Shown here in pieces: positions 47,884 through 56,881 of a stretch of 64,000 bases of DNA; positions within the stretch are counted from its first letter, which is position 1, and the number at the start of each line of letters is the position of its first letter. Source of the DNA: Affinundibacterium fentianense. GTDB taxonomy: Bacteria; Pseudomonadota; Gammaproteobacteria; Burkholderiales; Burkholderiaceae_D. The notes beneath the pieces were generated by a model. That model saw only the letters and a program-made list of their open reading frames with translations, ran no database searches and was not told the DNA's origin. The translations under genes and the position numbers were made by a program. The DNA is taken from positions 674,664 to 738,663 of the forward strand of contig NZ_JAGSPJ010000001.1 in assembly GCF_018139545.1 (NCBI RefSeq), in the 5' to 3' direction.

Positions 47884-48357
47884 ATGACTACTGTACAAGA
47901 ATCGGACCCTATCACATCATCAACCAAGGAACGTGAAGTCGATCGACTCCTGCATCACTACGCAGAGAGCCATCGCAATCCAATCAATGAAAAGATCCAT
48001 TTTCTTTGCGTCCCGACGATCATGTGGACCGTGCTTGGATTAATCTGGGCGATTCATCCCTGGGCGGCATTCGGTGGTGCACTGCTGGCGTTGGTGTATT
48101 ACTTTAGCTTGTCCTTCAATTTTGCCATTGGCATGGCACTCATGGCGAGCATTATGCTGGCGATCTTGCAGAGCATCCCGCCAGCCTATGTGTTACCAAG
48201 CGCTGGTATTGTCTTTGTGGTGGCATGGATATTTCAATTCATAGGCCATAAAATTGAAGGCAAAAAACCGTCCTTTTTTGAGGATGTTCGCTACCTCCTA
48301 ATCGGTCCACTATTTGTACTAAGTTTTTTGTACCGCCGACTCCACATCCGCTACTAA
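47884..48357 (+). CDS. Mpo1-like (YGL010w) membrane protein
   Basis: A 157-residue protein of the Mpo1/DUF962 family. HYAESHRNPINEKIHFLCVP carries the conserved His and Asn residues, four membrane helices follow, and FIGHKIEGKKPSFFEDVRYLLIGP is the second conserved block. The yeast relative is an Fe(II) dioxygenase that shortens 2-hydroxy fatty acids; bacterial members are poorly known. GGAG precedes the ATG. Confidence 0.88.
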   Translation: MTTVQESDPITSSTKEREVDRLLHHYAESHRNPINEKIHFLCVPTIMWTVLGLIWAIHPWAAFGGALLALVYYFSLSFNFAIGMALMASIMLAILQSIPPAYVLPSAGIVFVVAWIFQFIGHKIEGKKPSFFEDVRYLLIGPLFVLSFLYRRLHIRY

Positions 48358-48372
48358 TCCACAAAAACGCGG

Positions 48373-48404
48373 AGCAAAAAAAACCGCAGATCAAGTCTGC
48401 GGTT
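48373..48404. terminator. Terminator between convergent genes
   Basis: AACCGCAGA (48382-48390) pairs with TCTGCGGTT (48396-48404). The A-run before it gives a long T-run on the minus strand, so it mainly ends the TonB-C domain gene. Confidence 0.88.
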
Positions 48405-48430
48405 CATTTAGCTTTCATGCCAACTAGGTA

Positions 48431-48763
48431 TTACGAGAGACTCCAAACGTGCTCTAATTTTGCCCAAGCTTGCTGCGCCTTACCATCTTTCACTGCAGGC
48501 TTAAATTTACATGTAGAGTAAATTTTGACTGCGGCTTTATCCAAAGTTTTTGAGCCACTTGATTGGTCAACCTTTGAATCCATCACATTGCCATCTGCGC
48601 CAACTAAAATTGACAAAGTGACTGTACCTGTTTCTTCATTCATCAATGATGATTTTGGATACACGGCTTTTTCACATGTTTGTCTTTCAACCATAGGTAC
48701 TTCCGCAGCATTCGCAGTCATAACAGAGCTCAACAAAGCAACAGCCAGAATCATTTTTTTCAT
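48431..48763 (-). CDS. Small secreted TonB C-terminal-domain protein
   Basis: A 110-residue periplasmic protein: a signal peptide (cleaved after ANA near residue 20) and a lone TonB C-terminal domain (YPKSSLMNEETGTVTLSILVGADG; KVDQSSGSKTLDKAAVKIYSTCKFKPA). Unlike true TonB it has no membrane anchor and no proline-rich arm. It cannot energise receptors by itself; its role is unknown. Confidence 0.85.
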   Translation of the reverse strand: MKKMILAVALLSSVMTANAAEVPMVERQTCEKAVYPKSSLMNEETGTVTLSILVGADGNVMDSKVDQSSGSKTLDKAAVKIYSTCKFKPAVKDGKAQQAWAKLEHVWSLS

Positions 48764-48973
48764 AGTCGTATCATTAAAAATAGGGGATTAACACAAGTCC
48801 AAGGCAAACATATTGCGATAGCGCAATTGCCACATGGAAACAGCCCGACATTTTAAAGAATGTTTTTCCATATGGCAATACATATGCACAAAATTTAATC
48901 AGTATTTTCGTAGCAATGTAAATATATTCTCTTGACCGAGTAATCAAAAATAGCCTGATAGATAACAAAAAAA

Positions 48974-48999
48974 CCGGAAAAGCCGAGTCGCTTTTCCGG
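48974..48999 (-). terminator. Terminator of the collagenase gene
   Basis: CCGGAAAAGC (48974-48983), loop CGAGTC, GCTTTTCCGG (48990-48999). On the minus strand it is followed by a run of seven T. Confidence 0.85.
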
Positions 49000-49045
49000 A
49001 AAATCATTACTGCTAGGGAAGCAAGCTAATGATCACAATAAGTGA

Positions 49046-51343
49046 CTAGTCATAGGTCGCGTTGATATTGACGCCTGTAAATGCCTGTTTCGCTCTTAAG
49101 ACGATGTAGTACCATACGCCAGAGCTTGGTGTCGGTAGCAGAACATTTTCATCATTTCCAGCTTTCACCGAGGCAGCATCATAGGAGCTCGTGGTTGGAT
49201 AGCTTCCTTTCTTCACATACAAATCCACATCGCCAGTTCCACCATTCGTATAGAGCTTGAGATTTTTCGCCCCTGTTGGAAGCATGATGTAAAGATACGC
49301 TTGCGAATTGGATGTAAGGTTTTTGATTGCACAGTTTTTGCCAAGCTGTGAGGATGAGGCGCAAGTCGGCAAAGTCACCACCGGCACCGTTGGCAGTGGC
49401 GGTTCACCCGCCACCGTTACAGTCTGAACCCAATTCGCGAACTCGGTGTCATAGCGTGTGCCGATATTATTCAGGTAAGTTTGATAGCCAGCATAATCAC
49501 CGCTGCGGAATTTCGCGATCATCGCGTCGATATCACTACGATGTCTTTCATTCATAAAACGCACGGCCATGTAGCCCCAACGATAAGCACGAGTCACATA
49601 ATCTGACATCGAATAGGTATTGCCCAAGATCGTGCTCAGTTTGTAAGTACCGGTTTTAGCTGCATCAATCGCCTCTTGGTAATTGTTCTTGTGTGATAAA
49701 TACTCAGCAACACCCTCGATCCACCACACGGTCGGTTTTGCCGTTCCAGCGGCAAAGTCACCCGCCATATCAAAACGGCCATCGAGATAATGCACATACT
49801 CATGCTCTAAATTCCACACCGAGAACGTAGGACGCAGCCAGGAGGCTTCGTGCGCAATAAAGCGCGCTTGGTTATTGACGTCGGCTGGATTGCCTTCCAA
49901 GTACATGCCGCCGTTGTCCGTACCGATACCGTAAATTGCACCTGCATACTTGCTGTAATTCGTGTAATCATCAAACACCACCAATTCCAATGACTTGTTA
50001 TTGTCATTCGGCAGCGGCGTGTTATTTGTTAACAGCATTTTATGGAAGTAAGTCTCCTCCGCTCCGAGGATATTGCAAGAATCTTGTAGTTGTTGCGGCG
50101 TCATATCTTGCGCACGAATTTTGATGGTTGGGCTGCAGGTATAACTTGTTTTTAACACCGCATCCGCCAATTTCGTTTGGTAGCCACACGTGCCATATTC
50201 TGCACAATTCGCACTATCGTAGTAATCCACTGCACTTGCCGCATTCAGCCACAGATCGCTATCGGGTCCAGTCATGGTTGAGGTCGCCAATTGGTTTTTA
50301 ACCATAGGTTTGACGGTATTCAGCAAAGCAGCATATTTCATAAAACGGAAAGCTTCGTTTTCCGCATCGCTCAGCTGATACGCCGTACTGGTATTCAGCA
50401 AAGCCGCTTTGTTGTTCACCACAAAATTATTTAATACAGTGGGGTAGCTCGCATCTTGAATGATCGACGTTGCATTCGCTCTATCGTGCGCGTAGAACAT
50501 GACGGTTAAGGCGCCGGTCAAGGCACCCGCTGCCGATGTTTGTAATAAGCCGTTTGCGGCATTCGGATTCGACGCGGTATTTGTGTAGCGAACAAATACA
50601 TTTTTCACGCTCGGCAGATAGTAAGCTTCATCATTTAAGTTCGTGATCAACTTAAACACTTCACTCGCCGTATTGCTCCATGCCGCGTTCGATGCGTACA
50701 GGGCACTCCCATCAATCAGTTGTTTAATCGGTGCACGCAAATTCGTCATCACGGTCGACGACGGTGCTACGATCGTACCGCCTGATGCCAAGTAATAGCC
50801 TGCCCGCAAATACAAAGTCAAATTGACCAAGGCGATATTGCTGGCGTTGTAGCTACTCGCTTCTTGCGTAAAACGGGATGCGACGGCATTCATATTCGTC
50901 GCGGAATAAATCCCTGCTCCTTGTGCTGAAGTTAGCGAAAACAGACCGTAGGTACATTCAGGGTCCGGCAAAGAAACCAAATAATTCGCCAAAGCAGCAC
51001 CGCTGTAATTGGCCAAGGTCGTCATATCCTTACAGGCGGCCGTGGGCGCTGGTGCCATTAAGGGTGCCATTGAGGGTGCCGTTTTTGTTGCCGCAGAATT
51101 ATTATTCGTACGATACAAGGCTTGCACATCTTTTTTACTTTGCGGCAGATTAAATTTCACCTGCTCTGCACTGGGCGGCAAAGCCATTCTGGCATGGGGA
51201 CGCGGTGCCTGCTTGAGCGCTTTGTGTTCATGTTCGTGCCGCTCTGCTTGTTCGGATTGAATGGCAGCGTTAACAGGTGCCATACTCGTTGCATTCGCGG
51301 CGAGTATGGCCACCGCGATGATGGAATTTCTTTTCATCGACAT
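49046..51343 (-). CDS. Secreted M9-family collagenase-like metalloprotease
   Basis: A 765-residue exported zinc protease. It has a signal peptide (to about residue 27, PVNA|AIQ), a proline/alanine-rich linker, an activator-type helical domain, then the catalytic domain. The zinc motif is LEHEYVHYLDGRFD (HEXXH), with the downstream glutamate in WWIEGVAEYLS. A C-terminal pre-peptidase (PPC) domain (YLYIMLPTGAKNLKLYTNG; GDVDLYVKKGSYPTTSSYD) often helps secretion or substrate binding. The layout matches Vibrio-type M9 collagenases, so collagen or gelatin is the likely substrate. AGGAGA six bases before 51343 fixes the start. Confidence 0.92.
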   Translation of the reverse strand: MSMKRNSIIAVAILAANATSMAPVNAAIQSEQAERHEHEHKALKQAPRPHARMALPPSAEQVKFNLPQSKKDVQALYRTNNNSAATKTAPSMAPLMAPAPTAACKDMTTLANYSGAALANYLVSLPDPECTYGLFSLTSAQGAGIYSATNMNAVASRFTQEASSYNASNIALVNLTLYLRAGYYLASGGTIVAPSSTVMTNLRAPIKQLIDGSALYASNAAWSNTASEVFKLITNLNDEAYYLPSVKNVFVRYTNTASNPNAANGLLQTSAAGALTGALTVMFYAHDRANATSIIQDASYPTVLNNFVVNNKAALLNTSTAYQLSDAENEAFRFMKYAALLNTVKPMVKNQLATSTMTGPDSDLWLNAASAVDYYDSANCAEYGTCGYQTKLADAVLKTSYTCSPTIKIRAQDMTPQQLQDSCNILGAEETYFHKMLLTNNTPLPNDNNKSLELVVFDDYTNYSKYAGAIYGIGTDNGGMYLEGNPADVNNQARFIAHEASWLRPTFSVWNLEHEYVHYLDGRFDMAGDFAAGTAKPTVWWIEGVAEYLSHKNNYQEAIDAAKTGTYKLSTILGNTYSMSDYVTRAYRWGYMAVRFMNERHRSDIDAMIAKFRSGDYAGYQTYLNNIGTRYDTEFANWVQTVTVAGEPPLPTVPVVTLPTCASSSQLGKNCAIKNLTSNSQAYLYIMLPTGAKNLKLYTNGGTGDVDLYVKKGSYPTTSSYDAASVKAGNDENVLLPTPSSGVWYYIVLRAKQAFTGVNINATYD

Positions 51344-52084
51344 CAAAAATCTCCTCTTATATTTATGGATAAATGAGCTAGGCTTAATCGACACCTCCCT
51401 GCTCGATTGCCCTTTGCAATGCGCATGGAGCTTAAGAAGGCGGATACTGTGACTAGCCCTTTTATGCCACCAGTGCGCAACAACGAAAACCCACTTTCCC
51501 TCCCTCGAAAGAAAGCTGACTATCGTTAAGGCGCCACCATCTTATAAATATATTTAAGAAATATCAATGATATATTCAATTAAAAAGATATATGAAAGTC
51601 TAGTTATTACAAAAACAGCGTAAATTCTGAAAAGATAAATATCTGTAAAATTTTGCACGGATGAGAAATGCAAAATCCAAATGAAATTCCAAATTTCGTT
51701 GCAAATAGTCGAATTTCTCATTGGAATCATGCTGATTCACATCATTTTATTTGGTAAATCAGAGTGAATTGTTTTTGATTCGGTGCTTATTTAGCTGTAA
51801 TCGATATTGCGCGTCTAGTGTAAGAAAGCACTTTGTCACCGCGCTGTCAGACCTGTCGAAGGTGTACGGAGGATCTTGATGAGTTATTCCGGCGCTTTTT
51901 GGAGTTTTTGATTTTTTTGGATGGAAACTACAATGAATCAACACAGATGATTCACTTCAATTTTGCAAACTGCAATCACTAATGCAGCATGGCGGCAGCA
52001 ATGCTATGGATGAAATGCGGCGCTTGATCCGCCAAGACTTACATGCATTTCACCCAAATTCACGTCTCTACGACGAGAAAAAAA
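51344..52084. other. AT-rich intergenic region upstream of the collagenase
   Basis: About 740 bases. It must hold the collagenase promoter (minus strand), and its left end is the leader with AGGAGA. The stretch 51540-51780 is very AT-rich. No gene, repeat or RNA is supported. Confidence 0.4.
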
Positions 52085-54088
52085 TCACGGCAATTTCTTC
52101 GCTGGCATTTCACGACCACCTTGTAACAAGACCACCTGCGTCACTTTTCCATCCGTCGCTTTTTCAAAACGTAGTTTGGCTGCTACGCCCACTGCTTCAA
52201 ACAAATCAGGTTCAATCGCCATAATCTCGACGGTTCCCTGCCCTGTCGCTTGTGTCAAAAAACGCTCGCCGTCGCGGCTCACTGTCAAAATGAAATTCGG
52301 TGCCAACTGATACTGGCCGACATATTGATCGAAGGCTTCGGCACTGATTTTCACTGCAGATGTTTTTGCTTCAGCTTTCTTTACCATCACACGTTTTGCT
52401 GGAATGTCCCGTCCGCCTTGACTCAAGATCAGTTGATTCACTTTGCCATCGGCGGATTTTTCAAATGTCACCTTGGCGCCGACTTCTTTCGAAACAAAAG
52501 CATTCTGCGCAACGGCAGTCATGTAGATCGATCCTTGACCTGTGGCTTGGGCGACAAATCGATTGCCTTCGCGACGAATATTCAAGATGAAATTCGGCGC
52601 TAATTCATAATCACCAACATAGGCGTCAAACACCTCTGCCGCTACTTCAACTGCTGGCGATTCTTGTGCGATTACTTCACTGGTGCGCTCATGATGGGTC
52701 ACCGTGCCATTTTGGTAGACAAGCGCATCGATCACAGCGCCCTGTGGATTTTTGACGAACTCCACGCGCAGCAACGAGGTATTGTCTTTGAAAAAGCCTG
52801 TCGTCGAATACGCTTGCAAGACAGTTGTCGGCCCATTCGTGCGTGACATAATCAACTTATCGCCATCTCTCACAAACTGACGACGATTTTTTTCATCGAT
52901 CTTGTAAACACCAACATATTGATCAAGCACTTTGGCATCGAGAGTGATCGCTTTAAATTCTGGGATCGTTTTACTCATCGCCGCTGCGGCCAGACGGCTC
53001 GCCACCATACTCGATGCGGCCAAGCCACTCTCGGCATTCGTCAACACAGCCACATAGATTTTTTCTTTGGGTAGACGGAGCGCAAAGGTAGCGAAGCCGT
53101 TAATGCCCCCGCCATGAGAAATCATGGTAGAGCCTTCAAGTTCGCCTATGCTCCAACCATAGCCGTAGTCGGTATTTTTTCCGTTGGTCAGTTTGTAGTT
53201 GGTGAACGCGCGTTTCCAGCTGCTGGCCTTCAACAATTTGCCTGCACTAATCGCCGCATCCCATACGGCCAAATCATCGACGGTTGAGGTCAACGAACCC
53301 GCCGCATAGGGCTGCGTCATACTAATTTTGCTGCTCGGTTCAAATCCATTCGCACCGGGCGCATGACCTGCTGCGTGCGAATGCTGGCTACGCTCAAAGC
53401 CTTCATATGCCGTGTTTTTCATGCCGAGTGGCACGAAGATACGCTGCTCGACAAATTTGGCGTAGGGCAAACCGCTCGCTTTTTCAATGATCGCACCGAG
53501 CAGAAAGTAACCCGAGTTACTGTAATTCCACGTCGATCCTGGTTCAAATTCGAGCGGATCATTTTTGAAGCTCGCGATCATTTCATCGACCGTCATGTCT
53601 TTGGCGATGGTGCTCACAAAGCCAGGCTTGCTGGTGTAATTGGGAATGCCAGCAGTATGCGTCAACAAATGTTCGACGGTGATTTTCTTACCGCTCTCTG
53701 GGTAGTCGGGAAAAAACTTTTGGAGATTGTCAGACAGCGACAATTTGCCTTCCTCCATCAACATCAAAATACCCACGGCAGTAAACTGTTTCGATACCGA
53801 ACCAAGTCGCATCACATCATCCGCTTGCATCGCCCGTTTTTCTACCACACTCGCCAAGCCATAGCCTTTGCGCAAAAGCGTATTACCGGCTTTGGTAACG
53901 ATCACCGTCGCGCCTGGTTCGTTGGATTTGTAGAAGCTAGCGCTCATCGCATCAAGCTGCTGCGTGATCGAGGCTTGTACCGCATTGACCTCAACAGCGG
54001 ACATAGGCGGTTGAACGTTCTCAGCAAAGCTATTAAGCGTCGGGAACATCACAAGTATTGCAAGACAAAGTGGTTTTAATTGGCGCAT
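52085..54088 (-). CDS. Exported beta-lactamase-family serine hydrolase with C-terminal DUF3471-like repeats
   Basis: A 667-residue class-C-beta-lactamase-like hydrolase with a signal peptide (to about residue 22). The SxxK motif is Ser97-Lys100 (RLGSVSKQFT), the YxN motif is NYSNSGYFLLG, and SHGGGINGF is the third. After residue ~380 come three related domains of about 85 residues (LDQYVGVYKI, FDAYVGDYELAPNF, FDQYVGQYQLAPNF), which resemble DUF3471. Proteins of this kind hydrolyse esters or D-amino peptides, and resistance to beta-lactams cannot be assumed. The last two repeats are close copies, which suggests duplication within the gene. Confidence 0.88.
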   Translation of the reverse strand: MRQLKPLCLAILVMFPTLNSFAENVQPPMSAVEVNAVQASITQQLDAMSASFYKSNEPGATVIVTKAGNTLLRKGYGLASVVEKRAMQADDVMRLGSVSKQFTAVGILMLMEEGKLSLSDNLQKFFPDYPESGKKITVEHLLTHTAGIPNYTSKPGFVSTIAKDMTVDEMIASFKNDPLEFEPGSTWNYSNSGYFLLGAIIEKASGLPYAKFVEQRIFVPLGMKNTAYEGFERSQHSHAAGHAPGANGFEPSSKISMTQPYAAGSLTSTVDDLAVWDAAISAGKLLKASSWKRAFTNYKLTNGKNTDYGYGWSIGELEGSTMISHGGGINGFATFALRLPKEKIYVAVLTNAESGLAASSMVASRLAAAAMSKTIPEFKAITLDAKVLDQYVGVYKIDEKNRRQFVRDGDKLIMSRTNGPTTVLQAYSTTGFFKDNTSLLRVEFVKNPQGAVIDALVYQNGTVTHHERTSEVIAQESPAVEVAAEVFDAYVGDYELAPNFILNIRREGNRFVAQATGQGSIYMTAVAQNAFVSKEVGAKVTFEKSADGKVNQLILSQGGRDIPAKRVMVKKAEAKTSAVKISAEAFDQYVGQYQLAPNFILTVSRDGERFLTQATGQGTVEIMAIEPDLFEAVGVAAKLRFEKATDGKVTQVVLLQGGREMPAKKLP

Positions 54089-54372
54089 ACGATCCTCCTT
54101 AAAAAGGCCTACTCTACTTGCACATGAATCAAAACGGAAAGGATTTGCGATAGAACGGCACGTTGATGGGATGAAACTGACTTTATTTGCATAATTGCGT
54201 GAAATGGATTTATTGATCCAGAGTGGGCTCGATGGTTGTCGTCATTACCGAGATGCTGCTGTAAATCAAATTCCTCTCAGGGTCAATGTGAGTCGATCAA
54301 TTGGCTCGTGTAAAAAAAGTGTGATTCGTTGCGCAGGCGTGCATACGACTGCGCTGCGTTTGAGACTGTTTT

Positions 54373-54813
54373 TCACGCCGCCGTTTCAACCTTCATTTGC
54401 CCTAATACCTTGCTTTGCTTGATAGCCCTCCAAAGGAAATAGATTCCAAGTGGAATCGTCACCCCACCAGCAAAACACAGCAACCCTAGAAATATGTTGA
54501 GATTTCTCTTCGAGGAAAACGTTGATGGAATATGGCTCACAATCGCCCCTCCTTCTCTCCTGACACCATATACATAAACAGCATCACCGAAAAGTTTGCT
54601 GAAAATTTTTGCCTTAACCAACTTAATTTCCAACTTCTCACCTAAGCGCAAGTAGTTATCCAAAATATTTCCAACTGCAACATTCTGAAGCGCGAGCATC
54701 TTTCCATTGACATCCTCAATCTCAATAATTGAGTAATTTTGAGCTTGCCTAGTAACTATCGAATTACCCAGCATTTTAATCGTTCCTGTTACGCTTTTGA
54801 AATCTTCTACCAT
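54373..54813 (-). CDS. Hypothetical protein with C-terminal membrane helix
   Basis: A 146-residue protein I do not recognise. The first ~90 residues look like a small beta-rich domain (IIEIEDVNGKMLALQNVAVG; LRLGEKLEIKLVKAK). They end in a hydrophobic stretch (LNIFLGLLCFAGGVTIPLGIYFLW) that is one or two membrane helices. It lies at the left border of an AT-rich accessory region and has no co-directional close neighbour. Confidence 0.6.
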   Translation of the reverse strand: MVEDFKSVTGTIKMLGNSIVTRQAQNYSIIEIEDVNGKMLALQNVAVGNILDNYLRLGEKLEIKLVKAKIFSKLFGDAVYVYGVRREGGAIVSHIPSTFSSKRNLNIFLGLLCFAGGVTIPLGIYFLWRAIKQSKVLGQMKVETAA

Positions 54814-54904
54814 ATAAACTCCCTCTAATTAACTACTGAGATCGCAGCCATCTTGTAATCGAACATCTACGACAATTAGTGGACATCCATCCCAAATAAA
54901 CCAC

Positions 54905-54933
54905 AAAAAAATAAGCGAGACCTCAACTCGCTT
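54905..54933 (-). terminator. Minus-strand terminator
   Basis: AAGCGAG (54913-54919) pairs with CTCGCTT (54927-54933). On the minus strand the stem is followed by a T-run (with one A). It would end any transcript from the transposase remnant. Confidence 0.7.
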
Positions 54934-55004
54934 CCATCTCCATTCTCACACAAATCTAATCCAATTCCAACGATCACGTTGCCGAATTTATCTCATCAAT
55001 GTAA

Positions 55005-55232
55005 TCATACGCGGTACATGGCAGACTTTGGAAGCGTGCGATGCTGAGTGAATTGCCGAAAGAATGAAGTGGTAATTTGTTTTGCTTTCCTAGTACCGCG
55101 GATGTTGATGATTGCTGCCGATTTGCCTTGAGTATTTTGTAGTCTTTCAAACGTAGTTGAATCGAAGTGTAATTCGAATTCTCGGGAAATTAACGATTCC
55201 GACGCGTATCGGATTGCGATCGACATAGGCAC
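55005..55232 (-). CDS. Short open frame of uncertain status
   Basis: A 75-residue frame with a GTG start. It is in phase with the transposase remnant just upstream, after its stop codon (LGVPMSIAIRYASES follows the TAG directly). I do not recognise the residues, and they do not match the usual end of that transposase. It may be part of the same degenerate element or no gene at all. Confidence 0.25.
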   Translation of the reverse strand: MPMSIAIRYASESLISREFELHFDSTTFERLQNTQGKSAAIINIRGTRKAKQITTSFFRQFTQHRTLPKSAMYRV

Positions 55233-55238
55233 ACCAAG

Positions 55239-55358
55239 CTAGCCAGCCTCATCTAAGATTGCTTGGCTCTTAAAGCGTCCTTCCCTAAACCTGCTCGTAC
55301 ATTGATCCTCTGCATTCGCGCGGCGGGCAATCGATTTATTTAAACAGCGCATAAGCAT
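55239..55358 (-). pseudogene. Remnant of an IS200-like (Y1, REP-associated type) transposase
   Basis: Forty codons on the minus strand read [17 protein letters not shown] and [20 protein letters not shown], then stop. This matches the well-known segment of Y1/REP-associated transposases ([36 protein letters not shown]) at most positions. The catalytic tyrosine region, the N-terminal HUH motif and the continuation (AYVDLNPIRA) are missing. It marks past insertion of a single-strand-transposing element at the island edge. Confidence 0.8.
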
Positions 55359-55511
55359 TGCGAAACAATTTATTAAATCATTGCTTTTTGAAGTGGGCCT
55401 TTATTTGGCTGGAATTTTTACTCAATTCTTGATCTAAGCCTCACCCAAATCCTTTTGAATCGAGGCACTGTCGCCGCCCTTGCTCTCAATTAGTTTAAAT
55501 TTTCTTTTCGC

Positions 55512-56432
55512 TTAAGATTCCCCAGAATCAAAGCCTCTATTTTTCAGGTAATCCGATAGTTCTAATTCTAATTTTGTTTGTAAAGCGAGAGGCTCGAGAA
55601 TTCGGATATACGGTATCCAGTAGCGAATAATAGGAAAAATCTGGTTGAGATGCGCGATCGTTGTGCTCACGATCAGGCGACCATCCGAATGCTCTTTTTC
55701 AATTTTTTGAAGTGGAATTAGTTTCCGTCGTTTGAAGTAAATCGCAACCTCTTTCGAAACGGACAATTTCAAAGTCTGTTTCGCTGCAGAGAACCAAATG
55801 CCGTCTTCGTCCAATAATTGCTGCTCTATTTCTGAATCCCATAAAAATTCTCTCGTTGTCGAGCCCAGCTCGCTAATTTTCGCGAAGCTATAGCTTTTCA
55901 ATGTGTTGCCATCAACCGCAGCCAAGTACCAAATACCCTTGCTATTGATTAGTTTGTATGGACATACATTTTCGTATTGCTTGACAACATCTGCTTTGCG
56001 ATAAGTAAAGCGAATCCTCTTCCGATGGCGAATCGCTTTTTCTAACAACGTAAAATCAGTACTGCGTTCCGACACGTCTTCATAATCATGGCCTTGAACA
56101 TGTAAATTTTTTTCGATTCGCGTATCAAATAATTCACTCAAAAAATCATCGGACAAGGAAGGAAACAGCCCCTTTACGCCAGCCAATCCGGCAAAACGAC
56201 TAATATCTTTGGTACTCAGTTGCCCCAAGAATCTCACGTCCATTTGATACGAACCACCATTTTTTTCTAGCGGGAGATAGGCAAATCTAAGATTTAGATC
56301 GCGCTGAATGGTCCGTATATTTACGCCGAATTCTTCGGCCAACTCTTTAGGGACAAGTTTCTGCCCTTGATTGAGTTTCACCAATATTTGCGAGAGCCGA
56401 TACACCAGGGTCTCATGGTTTTCAGAAGTCAT
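55512..56432 (-). CDS. WYL-domain transcriptional regulator
   Basis: A 306-residue regulator with an N-terminal helix-turn-helix (VPKELAEEFGVNIRTIQRDLN) and a WYL domain (KAIRHRKRIRFTYRK; NSKGIWYLAAVDGNTLKSYSF), plus a C-terminal WCX-like part. WYL regulators bind nucleic acids or nucleotides and often control defence genes or DNA-repair functions. It is divergent from the small membrane protein at 56602, with 169 bases between, so that gene is the first candidate target. Confidence 0.9.
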   Translation of the reverse strand: MTSENHETLVYRLSQILVKLNQGQKLVPKELAEEFGVNIRTIQRDLNLRFAYLPLEKNGGSYQMDVRFLGQLSTKDISRFAGLAGVKGLFPSLSDDFLSELFDTRIEKNLHVQGHDYEDVSERSTDFTLLEKAIRHRKRIRFTYRKADVVKQYENVCPYKLINSKGIWYLAAVDGNTLKSYSFAKISELGSTTREFLWDSEIEQQLLDEDGIWFSAAKQTLKLSVSKEVAIYFKRRKLIPLQKIEKEHSDGRLIVSTTIAHLNQIFPIIRYWIPYIRILEPLALQTKLELELSDYLKNRGFDSGES

Positions 56433-56601
56433 ACCCTACCCAAAAATAATTTTCTCTAAATTTTCGACGAGCGTCAGTCGGAAAAAAGACTTTTGTCAGA
56501 AATCGATTAACTCTCTTTTCATCATCAAAAAAAACGACATCACCTGTCACTCCTCCTAGTCAAAATAAGGCCTCTATCAATATTCAGTGCGGAGGTACTC
56601 G

Positions 56602-56808
56602 ATGTTTTGGCTCATTTTACTTATTACTGGCTTTGCCCTCATCTTTTTTAAATTGGGCAGCGTATCAGTGTGGATGGCATTGCTGACACTTGCTTTAAAA
56701 TGTACGCTTCTCATTGTCTGCGTATTCGGCGTAACGATTCTTTGGCAAAGATGGAAGATATATCGCACACAAAAAACGCGCGCAACAAGTCAAAAAATCG
56801 AACATTAA
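56602..56808 (+). CDS. Small two-helix membrane protein
   Basis: A 68-residue protein with two membrane segments (WLILLITGFALIFF and LLTLALKCTLLIVCVFGVTIL) and a basic C-terminal tail. GGAGG six to seven bases before the ATG at 56602 makes this start, rather than an upstream codon at 56587, the likely one. The strong ribosome binding site supports a real gene. Its function is unknown; it is divergent from the WYL regulator and convergent with the TerB-like gene. Confidence 0.65.
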   Translation: MFWLILLITGFALIFFKLGSVSVWMALLTLALKCTLLIVCVFGVTILWQRWKIYRTQKTRATSQKIEH

Positions 56809-56881
56809 ATCGGGAATGCATGGCGCCGTTAAGGCACGGCACCATTCCAATAATAAAATTCAAGTCGGCGAAAATATGGCG

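Larger units (their letters stand above)
54814..55511. other. Region with gene remnants at the island border
   Basis: About 700 bases with no intact known gene. It contains a broken IS200-like transposase fragment (55239-55358, minus), an open frame of unknown meaning directly after it (55005-55232), and a minus-strand terminator hairpin (54905-54933). It looks like decayed mobile DNA. Confidence 0.6.

Noticed and set aside
53363-54079. 238-residue plus-strand frame opposite the serine hydrolase
   Set aside because: Shadow of the minus-strand gene; composition is unlike a protein.
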